A DNA stretch of 64,000 nucleotides. Source: CAVTWD01 sp963738325. Its GTDB lineage: Bacteria; Actinomycetota; Acidimicrobiia; Acidimicrobiales; Ilumatobacteraceae. The translations under genes and the position numbers were made by a program. Under the pieces are notes generated by a model, which saw only the letters and a program-made list of their open reading frames with translations, had not been told where the DNA came from and made no database searches. This document shows positions 17,490-26,489 of this stretch, piece after piece. The first letter of the stretch is position 1; each line of letters starts with the position of its first letter. The DNA is taken from NCBI GenBank assembly GCA_963738325.1, contig CAVTWD010000001.1, positions 1,240,001 to 1,304,000 of the forward strand, written 5' to 3'.

Positions 17490-17732
17490 GTCCCCGCTTC
17501 CCACGACCCTGTGCCCGATGATCGCGCCGGTTGGTGACGCAGCGGCGGAACCCCGTCGGCCAAGTCCAGCGCCGAAATGCCGTTCGGCTCGCCAGTGATG
17601 GAACCCGCGCTGCCATTTCGCAGACGCACCAGTAGTGAGCAGCGGCATCGGCCCTTGGCCTGGCCTCTACGTTGCGTTGTGCGGGGCGCAGCGGGGTGGG
17701 GCGGCATTGGAGTGCGGGGATGCCAATGTCGT

Positions 17733-20471
17733 TCAGATCGTGGCGATGCTGCCGGCGGCCACCTGGTTGGCGAGTTGGGTTCGGTTGGTGATGGCCAGCT
17801 TCCGGAAGATCTTGGCGAGGTGGTACTCGACGGTCTTGGTGCTGAGGAAGAGGGCAGCCGCGGCCTGCCGGTTGGTGGCGCCGCCGGCGATGGCGACGGC
17901 GACTTGTAGCTCCTGCTCGGTGAGCGGTTCGCCGCCTCCGGCCTTGGTGGCACGGCGGATGCCGGTGGCCCGCAGCTCGCTGTCGGCCCGCCGGGCCCAT
18001 GGGGGCGCGCCACAGCGTTCGAAGCCCTCGGCGGCGGCGGCGAGATGGGTGCGGGCATCGGCGATACGGCTCCGGCGGCGCAGGTGCTGTCCGTAGACCA
18101 GGTGAGTGCGGGCCTGGTCGAAGGGCGCGTCGTCGAGCAGGCCGAGCGCTTCGGCGCACAGGTCGTCGGCGTGCTCGGGCTGCAGCTGGGCTCGGCTGCG
18201 GCAGGTGATGGCCCTACCCCAACGGGAGCGGGTGCGGTTGCTTTCGTCGTCGAGGCGGGCCGTCGCCTGCTGGGCTCGTTCGAGCTCGCCAGCGGCGATG
18301 AGGGCGTCGATGAAGTCGCCCTCCCAGGGTACGAGGGTTGGGAGGACGACCCCGAGAGCGGCCTGCTCGGCCAGGTTGCGCTCCAACTGGGCGACGGCGG
18401 CTGCCGGCTGGCCGAGCGACAGCTCCAGGAGCCCCGCGGCGTGGTTGGCGTAAATGTGGCCACCGATGTGCCCAGTCTGCTCGACCACGTCGCGCACGGC
18501 CGCGTCGTGGACCTGTACGGCGTCGCTGTCACCTTCCATGGCTGCGAGGCGGGCACGGATGGCGTGGGTGAAGGCCATGAGGCCAATCGCCCCGACCTGA
18601 TACCCGACCGCCAGGGCCTGTTCGAGGAGGGCCCGGGCCTTGGCCGGCTCACCCCGACGGAGGCAGACCTCCCCGAGCACGCTGAGCGGGTAGGCCATCA
18701 GGGTCGCCGCCGAGTAGCGGTGGGCCTCGGCAAGCTGGGCTTCGCAGATGTGTTGGGCCGCGTCATAGCGTTCGCCCCAGTTCCAGCCGAAGGCGACCGC
18801 GGTGCCCCACGCCGTCGCCTCCGACGCAACGAGCCGGTCCTCCAACGTGGCGAAATCGTGCCCGGCCATCCCGAAGAAGGCGTCTGCGTCGCCCTGTCTC
18901 AGTTCGATCGAGGCGCCGAGAAACCGGGCAGCCAGTCGTTCGGTGTCGTTGGCCACCGCCAGGGCCTGTACTCGGCGGCAGACGTTGATGGCCTCGCCGA
19001 ATGCGCCCGATACGACGAGCGGCACGCAGAGATGCAGTCCGACGGCGGGGGCGGCCGGGTCGCCGTTGGCGGCCAGCTCGTCGAAGGCAGCCCACAGCAC
19101 GGGGACGGCGTCGACGGGCCGCGGGCTCCACACGGCCTGCATCGACTGGAGCAACAACGCGTGGGTACGCAGCGGAGGGGGAACCTCGGCGCGCAGCACG
19201 TCTTCGACGAGCACCACGGATCGCTCACGGTGCCCGGCGAGGAAGCAGGCATTGGCGGCTCGGAGCTCGCGGGTCAGCCGGGCCGGCCCGGGAGGCGACA
19301 GCTCGACGGCCTTCAGCAGCGCGACCGACGCCGCCGGTCGGCCCCCTCGGCGCTCGGCGGCATTGGCGGCCGCTTCGAGGGCGGCGGCGACCTCCTCCGA
19401 CGGGGAGATCGAGGCGGCGGCGAGGTGCCAGCCGCGGCGCTCGGCATCGTCGAGGCTCACCGACGCCAAGGCCGCGTGCGCGGCCCGGCGCGCCGGCGGG
19501 TTGGCCGCCGAGAACGCGGCGGCTCGCACCAGCGGATGCGTGAACACCGGCCGGCCCTCCTCGAACCGCACCACGCCGTTGGCCTCGGCCTCGGCCAGGT
19601 CGGCCAAGTCGAGGCCTCGGACCTCCAGCGCCGCGGTGATGGCGGATGCCGAGGCGGGCCCAGCGGCGGCCACCACGATCAGCGCGTCACGCGTGCGCTG
19701 CGGGAGCCGGCGTAGCCGTCGGCCGAACGAGGCCGTACCGCGGTCGCTGAGGGGCAAGGGGTCGGGCAGCGGCTCGCGCCCGGCGAGCTGCTCGGCCGTC
19801 AGCCCGGCGGCCAGCTCGATGAGCGCGAGTGGATTGCCCCGCGTCTGGACGACGATCGTGTCGCGCACGTCGGGGGCGATCGGGCCGCTGGCCCGCGCCG
19901 CCAACAACTGGGCCGAATCCGCCGCGTCGAGACCCGAGACCCTGAGCAGCACCCAGGGGCCCGGAAGCGGCTGGCGCTCGCCCACTCGGTGAGCCAGCAC
20001 CACTGCCACCGCGTCGGCCTGCAGCCGCCGGAACGCGAACGCCATCACCGCAGCCGACGCTTCGTCGACCTCCTGCACGTCGTCGATCACGACCAGCACC
20101 GGGCGCACCGTGGCCTCGGCGGCGAGCAGCGCGAGGGTGGCACTGGCCAGCGCGAACTGGTCACGGCCGGGCTCACCCGAGCCGCTGACCAACGCGGACG
20201 CCGCCAGCCGAGGCGCCTCCTCGAGCTCCGCCAGCCGGTGTCGGAGGGGCCGGAGCAGTTCGGAGAGCGCCGCCAACGGGAACTCGCTCTCCCACTCCAT
20301 CCCCACGACCCGCAGGACGCCCATGTCCTCCGCTTGGGCCGCGGCGTACTCGCACAGCGACGTCTTCCCGACGCCCGCTTCGCCCTCCAGGACCAGGACC
20401 CCGGCCTCCCCCGCCCGGGCTCGCTCCAGCAGCCCGTCGAGCGCCTCGCACTCCGCCAGCCGGCCAAACAC
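17733..20471 (-). CDS. Large LuxR-family ATP-binding transcriptional regulator (MalT-like)
   Basis: A 912-residue LAL-type regulator. An N-terminal AAA/STAND ATPase carries Walker A GEAGVGKTS (residues ~30-38) and Walker B VLVVIDD (~150). A long TPR-like helical middle follows, and a C-terminal LuxR HTH has LTEQELQVAVAIAGGATNRQ and STKTVEYHLAKIFRKL (~850-900). Such proteins activate transcription after ligand and ATP binding. The GTG start is exactly seven bases after a TAAGAT -10 box (20483-20478), so the transcript is predicted leaderless. It diverges from the RCC1-type secreted-protein gene and probably regulates it (inference). Confidence 0.9.
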   Translation of the reverse strand: MFGRLAECEALDGLLERARAGEAGVLVLEGEAGVGKTSLCEYAAAQAEDMGVLRVVGMEWESEFPLAALSELLRPLRHRLAELEEAPRLAASALVSGSGEPGRDQFALASATLALLAAEATVRPVLVVIDDVQEVDEASAAVMAFAFRRLQADAVAVVLAHRVGERQPLPGPWVLLRVSGLDAADSAQLLAARASGPIAPDVRDTIVVQTRGNPLALIELAAGLTAEQLAGREPLPDPLPLSDRGTASFGRRLRRLPQRTRDALIVVAAAGPASASAITAALEVRGLDLADLAEAEANGVVRFEEGRPVFTHPLVRAAAFSAANPPARRAAHAALASVSLDDAERRGWHLAAASISPSEEVAAALEAAANAAERRGGRPAASVALLKAVELSPPGPARLTRELRAANACFLAGHRERSVVLVEDVLRAEVPPPLRTHALLLQSMQAVWSPRPVDAVPVLWAAFDELAANGDPAAPAVGLHLCVPLVVSGAFGEAINVCRRVQALAVANDTERLAARFLGASIELRQGDADAFFGMAGHDFATLEDRLVASEATAWGTAVAFGWNWGERYDAAQHICEAQLAEAHRYSAATLMAYPLSVLGEVCLRRGEPAKARALLEQALAVGYQVGAIGLMAFTHAIRARLAAMEGDSDAVQVHDAAVRDVVEQTGHIGGHIYANHAAGLLELSLGQPAAAVAQLERNLAEQAALGVVLPTLVPWEGDFIDALIAAGELERAQQATARLDDESNRTRSRWGRAITCRSRAQLQPEHADDLCAEALGLLDDAPFDQARTHLVYGQHLRRRSRIADARTHLAAAAEGFERCGAPPWARRADSELRATGIRRATKAGGGEPLTEQELQVAVAIAGGATNRQAAAALFLSTKTVEYHLAKIFRKLAITNRTQLANQVAAGSIATI

Positions 20472-20510
20472 GCCTGGATCTTACGGTGGGCAATGTTGCC
20501 TGTATAAACG
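20472..20510. promoter_or_regulatory. Divergent promoter region between the LuxR regulator and the RCC1-type gene
   Basis: On the minus strand TAAGAT (20483-20478) places transcription start on the regulator's GTG. On the plus strand TGTATAAA at 20501-20508 is a good -10 candidate for the RCC1-type gene with a leader of about 130 bases. A short inverted repeat GGCAA-TG-TTGCC (20489-20500) sits between them and could be an operator. Motif evidence only. Confidence 0.5.
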
Positions 20511-20639
20511 GGCGATCGGGCCCTCCAGCGCAGTTCTCGACAGCCAGTGTTGAAAGAGTCAAAAGGCCCATGGCGAGGGTCCGTCCGAGCGTTCAGCCTG
20601 CCCGGCGGCGAAGGGGGTGTCGAGGTGGCGGACCGAGTC

Positions 20640-23015
20640 ATGGGACGGCGGGCGGGCTGGCGGCCAGGGCGAGGGTCGCTGGTGGCGGCGGGCTGTCTGC
20701 TTGCGATGGTGACAGCCGGGGCGCCCGCTGGAGCGCGACAGGGAGTGGTTCGGGCCGGGACGAGCGCATCAGCGGTCGCCGTGGTGGCGTGGGGGGCGGA
20801 CTCGTTGGGTGATGGCACGGACGTGCCCCGTTGGGCGCCGGCGACGCGGGCGCTCCTGCCGCCAGGCGTGCAGCCGACGGCGATCTCCGCCGGCCAGGAT
20901 TTCAGCCTCGCGACCGGTTCGGACGGCAAGCTGTACGCCTGGGGCACCAACAGCTCGGGCCAGTTGGGAGACGGGACGGCGACGAGCCACTCCACGCCGG
21001 TGAGTGTGCACCTGCCGGCGGGGGTCAGCCCCGTGCGGATCGCCGCGGGGTGGGAGCACAGTCTCACGGTCGGCTCGGACGGCAAGCTGTACGCCTGGGG
21101 CGAGAACACCATTGGCGAGCTGGGCCAGGAACCGAGCGGCGCCAGCCTCATCATCTCAACCCCGGTGACGGTGCACCTGCCGGCGGGGGTCAGCCCCGTC
21201 CAAATCGCCGCCGGGTTCGGTTTCAGCCTCGCGACCGGTACGGACGGCAAGCTGTACGCCTGGGGCTATAACGACTTCGGCGAGCTGGGCGACGGGACCG
21301 TGGTCAGCCGCTTCACGCCGAGGGCCGTGCATCTGCCGGCCGGGGTCAGCGCTGTGCGGATTGCCGCCCGCGAGGAGCACAGCCTGGCGATCGGCTCGGA
21401 CGGCAAGCTGTACACCTGGGGCGACGGCAAGTCGACCCCGGTGACCGTGCACCTGCCGGCCGGGGTCAGCCCCGTCCAAATCGCCGCCGGCGGCGCCCAC
21501 AGCCTCACGGTCGGCTCGGACGGCAAGCTGTACGCGTGGGGCGCCAACAACTACGGCCAGCTGGGCGACGGCACCATGAGCGCCCGCTCGACTCCGGTGA
21601 CCGTGCTCTTGCCGGCCGGGGTCATCCCGACCGCCATCGCCGCCGGCCATATACACAGTCTCACCGCTGGCTCGGACGGCAAGCTGTACACCTGGGGGGA
21701 CAACAGCGCCGGCCAGCTGGGCGACGGCACCGACACGCGCCGTACTCGGCCCACGGCCGTGCTCCTCCCGCCGGGTTTGACGCCCAACTCCGTGGCCGCC
21801 GGCGAGTACCACAACCTGATGATCACCCCGGCGCCCTCGGTGAACACGACCGTGTTTCGGTCGGTGACCCCGGCGAGGTTGTTGGACACCCGCCCCGGCG
21901 CCACCACGGTGGACGGCCGCCAGCAAGGCGGCGGCAAAGTGCCCGCCGGCGGGGTGGCCACCGCGGTGGTAACCAGCCGGGGAGGACTGCCCGCCAACCC
22001 GGTGGCGGTGGCCGTCAACGTCACCGTGAGCCAACCCGAAGCACCCGGCTACCTGACCGTGTTCGCCTGCGGCAGCCCCCGACCGTTGGCCTCCAACCTG
22101 AACTTCCAGCCCGGCCAAAGCGTTGCCAACCTCGTCGTGGCAAATCCGGGCACAGGAGGAGCGCTGTGCGTCTTCACCAGTGCCCGCACCGATCTCATCG
22201 TTGACGCCACCGGGTACTACCTCTCCAGCGACACATACCACCCTCTAACCCCGGCACGCCTGGTGGACACCCGGCCAGGCCGCGCCACCGTGGACGGCCA
22301 GGAAGCCGGGGCCGGGAAAATCACCCCATCCGAACCGCAGTTCCCGATGTTTGTGGCTGGACGGGGCGGCGTGCCGGACAACGTCGACGCGGTCGTGCTC
22401 AACGTCACCATCACCCAACCCGACGCGGCTGGCTATGTTGCCGTGGCTGGGTGCTTCGGTCTTTCCCTTCCCGAGCGGACGCCGGTGTCGAACATCAACG
22501 TCGTGCCCGGCCAGACGGTGGCCAACATGATCGTGGCTGCCCCGCTGTTCGAGACTGGGCGGCCAGCAGTCTGCCTCTCCACGACCGTGCCGACTCACGT
22601 GATCATCGACGTCGAGGGCTACTACGCACCCCTGGCCAGCTACGTCGCCCCCCTCCCGGTGCGCCTGCTGGACACCCGACCAGGTCGAACCACCATCGAC
22701 GGTCAACAAGTCGGCATCGGCGAGATCCCAGCGAAAGAGACGGTCCAAGTGGCGGTGCAAGGCCGGGCCGACGTGCCCGCCACCGGCACCGCCGCCGTCG
22801 TGAACGTCACCGTGACCCAACCCGACGGGCCCGGCTACATCACCGCCTACCCCTGCGGCAGCCCCGTGCCCCACGCCTCCAACATCAACTACCGCACCGG
22901 CCAAACCGTCGCCGGCCTAGTCATGGCCACCCTGGCCCCCAGCGGAAGGGTCTGCCTCTACACCTCGGCCCGCACCCACCTCATCGCCGACCTCCAGGGC
23001 TACTACCCGAACTGA
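20640..23015 (+). CDS. Secreted RCC1-repeat beta-propeller protein with three C-terminal DTRPG/GYY repeats
   Basis: From ATG 20640 the 791-residue product begins with a signal peptide (basic MGRRAGWRPGR, hydrophobic core, AGA cleavage region ~32). Residues ~40-400 hold seven RCC1-like blades, each with a SDGKLYAWG-type strand and usually NxxGQLGDGT; the fifth is shortened. Three ~130-residue repeats follow at ~406, 533 and 668, each starting TPARLLDTRPG or similar, containing NVTVTQP, and ending in a GYY motif. Such repeats occur in exported actinobacterial proteins. No catalytic motif seen; surface binding or adhesion is a guess. An earlier GTG (20547) is possible. Confidence 0.85.
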   Translation: MGRRAGWRPGRGSLVAAGCLLAMVTAGAPAGARQGVVRAGTSASAVAVVAWGADSLGDGTDVPRWAPATRALLPPGVQPTAISAGQDFSLATGSDGKLYAWGTNSSGQLGDGTATSHSTPVSVHLPAGVSPVRIAAGWEHSLTVGSDGKLYAWGENTIGELGQEPSGASLIISTPVTVHLPAGVSPVQIAAGFGFSLATGTDGKLYAWGYNDFGELGDGTVVSRFTPRAVHLPAGVSAVRIAAREEHSLAIGSDGKLYTWGDGKSTPVTVHLPAGVSPVQIAAGGAHSLTVGSDGKLYAWGANNYGQLGDGTMSARSTPVTVLLPAGVIPTAIAAGHIHSLTAGSDGKLYTWGDNSAGQLGDGTDTRRTRPTAVLLPPGLTPNSVAAGEYHNLMITPAPSVNTTVFRSVTPARLLDTRPGATTVDGRQQGGGKVPAGGVATAVVTSRGGLPANPVAVAVNVTVSQPEAPGYLTVFACGSPRPLASNLNFQPGQSVANLVVANPGTGGALCVFTSARTDLIVDATGYYLSSDTYHPLTPARLVDTRPGRATVDGQEAGAGKITPSEPQFPMFVAGRGGVPDNVDAVVLNVTITQPDAAGYVAVAGCFGLSLPERTPVSNINVVPGQTVANMIVAAPLFETGRPAVCLSTTVPTHVIIDVEGYYAPLASYVAPLPVRLLDTRPGRTTIDGQQVGIGEIPAKETVQVAVQGRADVPATGTAAVVNVTVTQPDGPGYITAYPCGSPVPHASNINYRTGQTVAGLVMATLAPSGRVCLYTSARTHLIADLQGYYPN

Positions 23016-23049
23016 CCGTCTGTGGAGCCGGCACGCTTGGAGGACGGGA

Positions 23050-23421
23050 TCAGGAGCTCCTTCCCCTCATGGGGACGCCGGGCCCGAGACGGCTCTTCGC
23101 CATCCGCACGAGGAAGCCGGCCAGGTGCCGCAGCTTGGTCGGACGATTCGGGTTCTCCGCGGCAGCACGAATCTCGTCGTCCGGGGCAGCCCGGAACCGG
23201 TAGTCGGCCATCAACAGCGGCCCGGCGCACTCGCTGATGAGCCGCATCAGCTCTGCGCCTCGATACTCCGCCCCCCTCCGGTGAAGCGACCCGACATCGC
23301 GCTGCAGCTTCGCCACCTTCGCCGCCTGAGTGCGGCGAAGCTCGGCCAGCCTCGCCGCCCGCGTCCCGGCCGACCGCACCGTCGTCGGGCACACACCCTG
23401 AATGACCACCGGCTCCCTCAT
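23050..23421 (-). CDS. Hypothetical 123-aa protein of the element
   Basis: ATG 23421 starts MREPVVIQGVCPTTVRSAG, followed by a long basic helical region (RLAELRRTQAAKVAKLQRDV) that could form a coiled coil, and then a mixed C-terminal half. No TM segment or signal peptide. It converges with the RCC1-type gene, 34 bases apart. Size and charge suit a small phage-type accessory or DNA-binding protein, but no family is recognised. Confidence 0.55.
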   Translation of the reverse strand: MREPVVIQGVCPTTVRSAGTRAARLAELRRTQAAKVAKLQRDVGSLHRRGAEYRGAELMRLISECAGPLLMADYRFRAAPDDEIRAAAENPNRPTKLRHLAGFLVRMAKSRLGPGVPMRGRSS

Positions 23422-23653
23422 CGCGTCACTCCCTTCTCGCGGGCCGCCAGGCGGCGACCGTGCCCACCGACCGGCACCGCCGTCTCGACGTTGAAGAGGT
23501 CCGGCCGCTTCGCGGCCTCGCGCCGGTGACGGCCCTGCGCCACCCCGGGGATCGCCCGGTTGCGAAGCACGAGCGCGGTGTGCGCTGCCACTTTGGCCTC
23601 AACAAGCCGCTGCGAAACGGCGGCAGACGCGGCCGACGCTCGGGGTCGTCGAA

Positions 23654-23950
23654 GTGACAGCGGCGCTTGAATCGTCGGCCGATGCCGGCCAGCCGGTCGA
23701 CGTCATGGCGGTGATGGTCGCCGAACGGGAAGCCAGCCTCCGCCGGGAGGCTGAGCACCGGGCCGAGCAGCGGGTGTTCCAGGCGACGATGGGCGTCGAG
23801 GAGGCGAAGCGTCGGGCCGACTGGCGGGCCGCCTACCAGGCGCTGACCGCGAAGGCCGAGGCGACCGGCGACCGGTTCGAGCACGAGAGGTTGTCGGCGC
23901 TGGCCGGCGAGCTCGACGCCGCCTGGCGCAGCGGGTTGATCGGCCCATGA
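23654..23950 (+). CDS. Hypothetical 98-aa helical protein, intact copy of a duplicated segment
   Basis: GTG 23654 opens a predicted all-helical protein (AVMVAEREASLRREAEHRAE, then RAAYQALTAKAEATGDRFEH) ending AAWRSGLIGP. The last ~41 codons are repeated at 24723-24847 with high DNA identity, so the locus has undergone a partial duplication. A 16-bp hairpin directly follows the stop. Function unknown; the helical, charged composition resembles phage scaffolding or head-associated small proteins, but this is only compositional. Confidence 0.55.
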   Translation: MTAALESSADAGQPVDVMAVMVAEREASLRREAEHRAEQRVFQATMGVEEAKRRADWRAAYQALTAKAEATGDRFEHERLSALAGELDAAWRSGLIGP

Positions 23951-23955
23951 GTCCT

Positions 23956-23989
23956 CCCCTGCGAGAGCACCACGGTGCTCTCGCAGGGG
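23956..23989. terminator. Strong 16-bp hairpin, bidirectional terminator
   Basis: CCCCTGCGAGAGCACC (23956-23971) pairs perfectly with GGTGCTCTCGCAGGGG (23974-23989) with a 2-base centre. It begins five bases after the stop of the small helical gene and stands between that gene and the opposing surface-protein gene. It is therefore well placed to end both transcripts. Confidence 0.75.
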
Positions 23990-24116
23990 TATCTCAGGGC
24001 GCGTGCTCGACCAGCGGGGTCGCACCGTCGGGAGCCCGCAGACACGCCCCGAAGCGGCGATCGCGATCGTCCGACGGGCACGAGTCTTGTGGTTGCAGCA
24101 ACCTCGTGGACTGGGC

Positions 24117-24633
24117 TTAAGCGGTTGGCGTTCGCGATCGGTCGGCGGGGGCGTCGGGCGAGGGTGGCTGCTGCCCCGCCGGCCAGGACGAGGCCGATGC
24201 CGAGTACGAGAGCTTCGACGTCTGAGAGTGGACCGAACGAACTGCCGGTGCGCGCCAGCTCGGTTGCGGTCACGGTCACCGTTGCCTGAACGGGGAGGGT
24301 GCCGCCACCGCAGCGTCCCCCGATCGTGTACGTCCCCGGTCCTGCGCTCGGATTGAGAGCGACGGCCCGGCTGAAGTGCCCGGTCGCGTCGACGGGCAGC
24401 AGAACAGCGCCGTTTCCAGGGCTGGGGACCTCGGGGGAGAACACATCTGAGATCAGCAGCACCGAGTCGCAGGCCACCTTGCCCTCGAACAACACGTCGC
24501 CAGATACCGTCACCGTGCCCGAGCGCGGAACCGTGCTCGGCGTCACGACAATCGTGACCGCGCCGGCCGGCGCCGCCCACAGCGCAGCGATCGAGACCGC
24601 AACCGCACACCCGGCCAGGACCCGTCGCTTCAT
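24117..24633 (-). CDS. Sortase-type (LAxTG) surface protein with Ig-like domain
   Basis: ATG 24633, preceded by GAGGTGA at ribosome-binding distance, starts a signal peptide (MKRRVLAGCAVAVSIAALW...APAGA). A beta-rich Ig-like domain follows (TPSTVPRSGTVTVSGDVLF to GTYTIGGRCGGG). Then comes LARTG, a hydrophobic helix (LVLGIGLVLAGGAAATLA) and a basic end RRPRR. This is a cell-wall sorting signal of the LAxTG type used by actinobacterial class E sortases. The frame then runs on about 100 codons over the opposing gene; a 1-base change would end it at TAA 24119-24117, which I take as the original end. No sortase gene is seen in the window. Confidence 0.65.
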
Positions 24634-24718
24634 CACTGTCACCTCACATCGGCCAAGACCAAACATAGTCCTAGGAGAGACGGTCGCTCTGCCTGGCGCG
24701 AGCTGTGCACGGCCGCGG

Positions 24719-24847
24719 ATGCGGGCCGCCTACCAGGCGTTGACCGCGAAGGCCGAGGCGACCGCCGACCGGTTCGAGCACGAACGGCTGAGGGCGTTGG
24801 CGGTCGAGCTCGACGCTGCCTGGCGCAGCGGGTTGATCGGCCCATGA
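24719..24847 (+). pseudogene. Truncated second copy of the 98-aa helical gene
   Basis: A 42-codon frame (MRAAYQALTAKAEATADRFE to LDAAWRSGLIGP) repeats the 3' part of the gene at 23654-23950, from about 24723. The two copies share most bases and the same stop context CGGCCCATGA. The upstream 60 codons are missing, replaced by sequence from the surface-protein gene's promoter side. It is most likely a partial tandem duplication remnant. Confidence 0.65.
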
Positions 24848-24882
24848 ATCTGTGAGGTTCGGGGCGGGAACTGCTAGATGAC

Positions 24883-25520
24883 GTGGGCGTGACTGCTGTT
24901 GTTGCCGCCATCGCCGGCGCCGTATTGGGTGCCCTCCTCGGGTACATCCTGCGGGGAGAGTTCCGGCGGGAGCAGCGGTTGAAGATCTACGGGGACTTCC
25001 TCGAGGCGTTCCTGGCCACGGCTCGCATGGGCGCCGAACTGGCCACCTACACCTTTGTTTTGGGGTTGGATGAACGACCAGCAGATGGAGCTCGCCCGGA
25101 AGAGGAAGCTGCACGACCCGACGAAGGGTCCTGACGAGGACATCGAGCTGGCCGAGAGGCGGATCGACCAGTACGCCAAATGCCAGCTGGGCCATGACGC
25201 CTCGCGCCGGGCGTTCGACGAGGCGGCGGCACGCATTCGGCTCGTCGCCAGCCGCCGGGCCCTGAGGGCGGCGATGACGGTTGAGGACTGGCTCATCAGC
25301 AACGTCGAGAAGGCGCTTCCGTTCAGTCCGCACCGCAGTGAGGCCGGCACGGCGGCGAGGGAGGGCCCGGCACGGGTGGAGGCCGAGGCTCTCGACGTCG
25401 CCCAAGAGTTCACGAGAGGTGCACGACGTCGACCTGACCGGCCTCCCCTGGCGCCGAGCCAGGAGCCGTCAGTTGGCGATGGGTCGATCCCGAGGTCGTG
25501 CGCACCGGGATGCGCTTTGA
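24883..25520 (+). pseudogene. Membrane-anchored helical protein of unknown function, probable two frameshifts
   Basis: GTG 24883 or 24889 opens a TM helix (AVVAAIAGAVLGALLGYIL), then REFRREQRLKIYGDFLEAFLA. Near 25058 the protein continues in another frame as NDQQMELARKRKLHDPTKG and SRRAFDEAAARIRLVASRRA. Near 25410 a further frame gives EVHDVDLTGLPWRRA before the stop at 25518-25520. The design (single N-terminal TM, long cytoplasmic helical part) parallels the remnant at 16036. Unknown function. It converges with the YqaJ-type gene. Confidence 0.55.
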
Positions 25521-25532
25521 CGGTGGAGACCT

Positions 25533-26430
25533 TCACCCGATGACCCGCATGGCTCGAATGGTGGAGGTGACCGCGTAGGCGTGGGCGACGTCGGGGAGAT
25601 CGCGGCGTAGTCGGGCGGTGTCGATCGTGGTCCTCGTGCTCGGTCTCCACGTCACGACCGGGTGACCGCGCCAGACTCCGACGACGGCCGAGCCGAGCTC
25701 GTTGGCGAGGCGATCCTTGAGGCGTTGCTCCTCGAGGCCGAGCACACGCAGTCGCTGGCGGACGTCCTCGAGGTCGCCCACGAGGTCGGCGGTGGTGTCG
25801 TCGAGCTCGACGGCCTCCTCGAGGTCGGCCGGGAACAGTCGTTCGACGTGGTGGGCGGAGAGCACGACCTCGGGCGGGAGCTTCCCGGCCCTCAGGTACT
25901 CCATCACGGTCGCGGCCCGGCGCACGAGGGCGTCGATAGCGTCGTCGTCGCGCTCCTGCGACGACGAACGATTGCAGGAGCAACGACCCGTCCAGCACGG
26001 CCAGGTGCATCCGGTCGAGCCCGGCGGCCCAGCACTGCGCCTGGCACTGCCACCACCAGTAACGCTCGGGCTCGGTGACGCGCCGTCTCGTCGTCTTGAC
26101 CTTGAGCGCCTCGTGCTCGCACCCGACGATGAGACGGTCAAGGGTGGCGAGCACCGGCTCCTGCAGATGCATCTCGCTCGGCTCCACCACGGCCAGGCCA
26201 TGCACGTCCGACCACCATTGAGCCACCGCGTCCTCGAGCCGGTGCCCTCGATCGGTCGCCGCCGTCGCCTCGGCGCGATCGTGGGTGAGCTTCCGGCTGC
26301 AGACGTCGGCCAGGTTCGAGAACGGGTGCTCACCGAAGAGGGCGGCGGTGTCGGATGCGTTCCAGTAGCCCTCACGCAGGTCGAGCCATTGCTCGCGATC
26401 CTCGGGCCGGCGAATAGTGGTCGTGGACAC
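25533..26430 (-). CDS. YqaJ-type phage recombination exonuclease, one frameshift
   Basis: GTG 26430 is preceded by GAGGAGG and an in-frame stop, fixing the start. The N-terminal half has EQWLDLREGYWNASDTAALF, ATDRGHRLEDAVAQWW and LIVGCEHEALKVKTTRR, the YqaJ/lambda-exonuclease fold with the acidic and lysine residues that bind metal. Near 25965 the frame changes and the protein goes on as RDDDAIDALVRRAATVMEYL and a helical tail to 25533. A 1-base indel in GTCGTCGCAGGAG is the likely cause. These enzymes degrade one DNA strand for single-strand annealing during phage replication. A partner annealing protein is not seen. Confidence 0.72.
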
Positions 26431-26489
26431 ACGTAGTCAGTCCTCCTCGGGAAACCACGGAGAGAGAACGGCAAGGGGGAGCGCGGACC

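Noticed and set aside
20880..22000. Regularly spaced repeats suggesting a CRISPR array
   Set aside because: The repeats are coding, in frame and diverge as RCC1 blades; there are no uniform 28-36 bp repeats with unique spacers.
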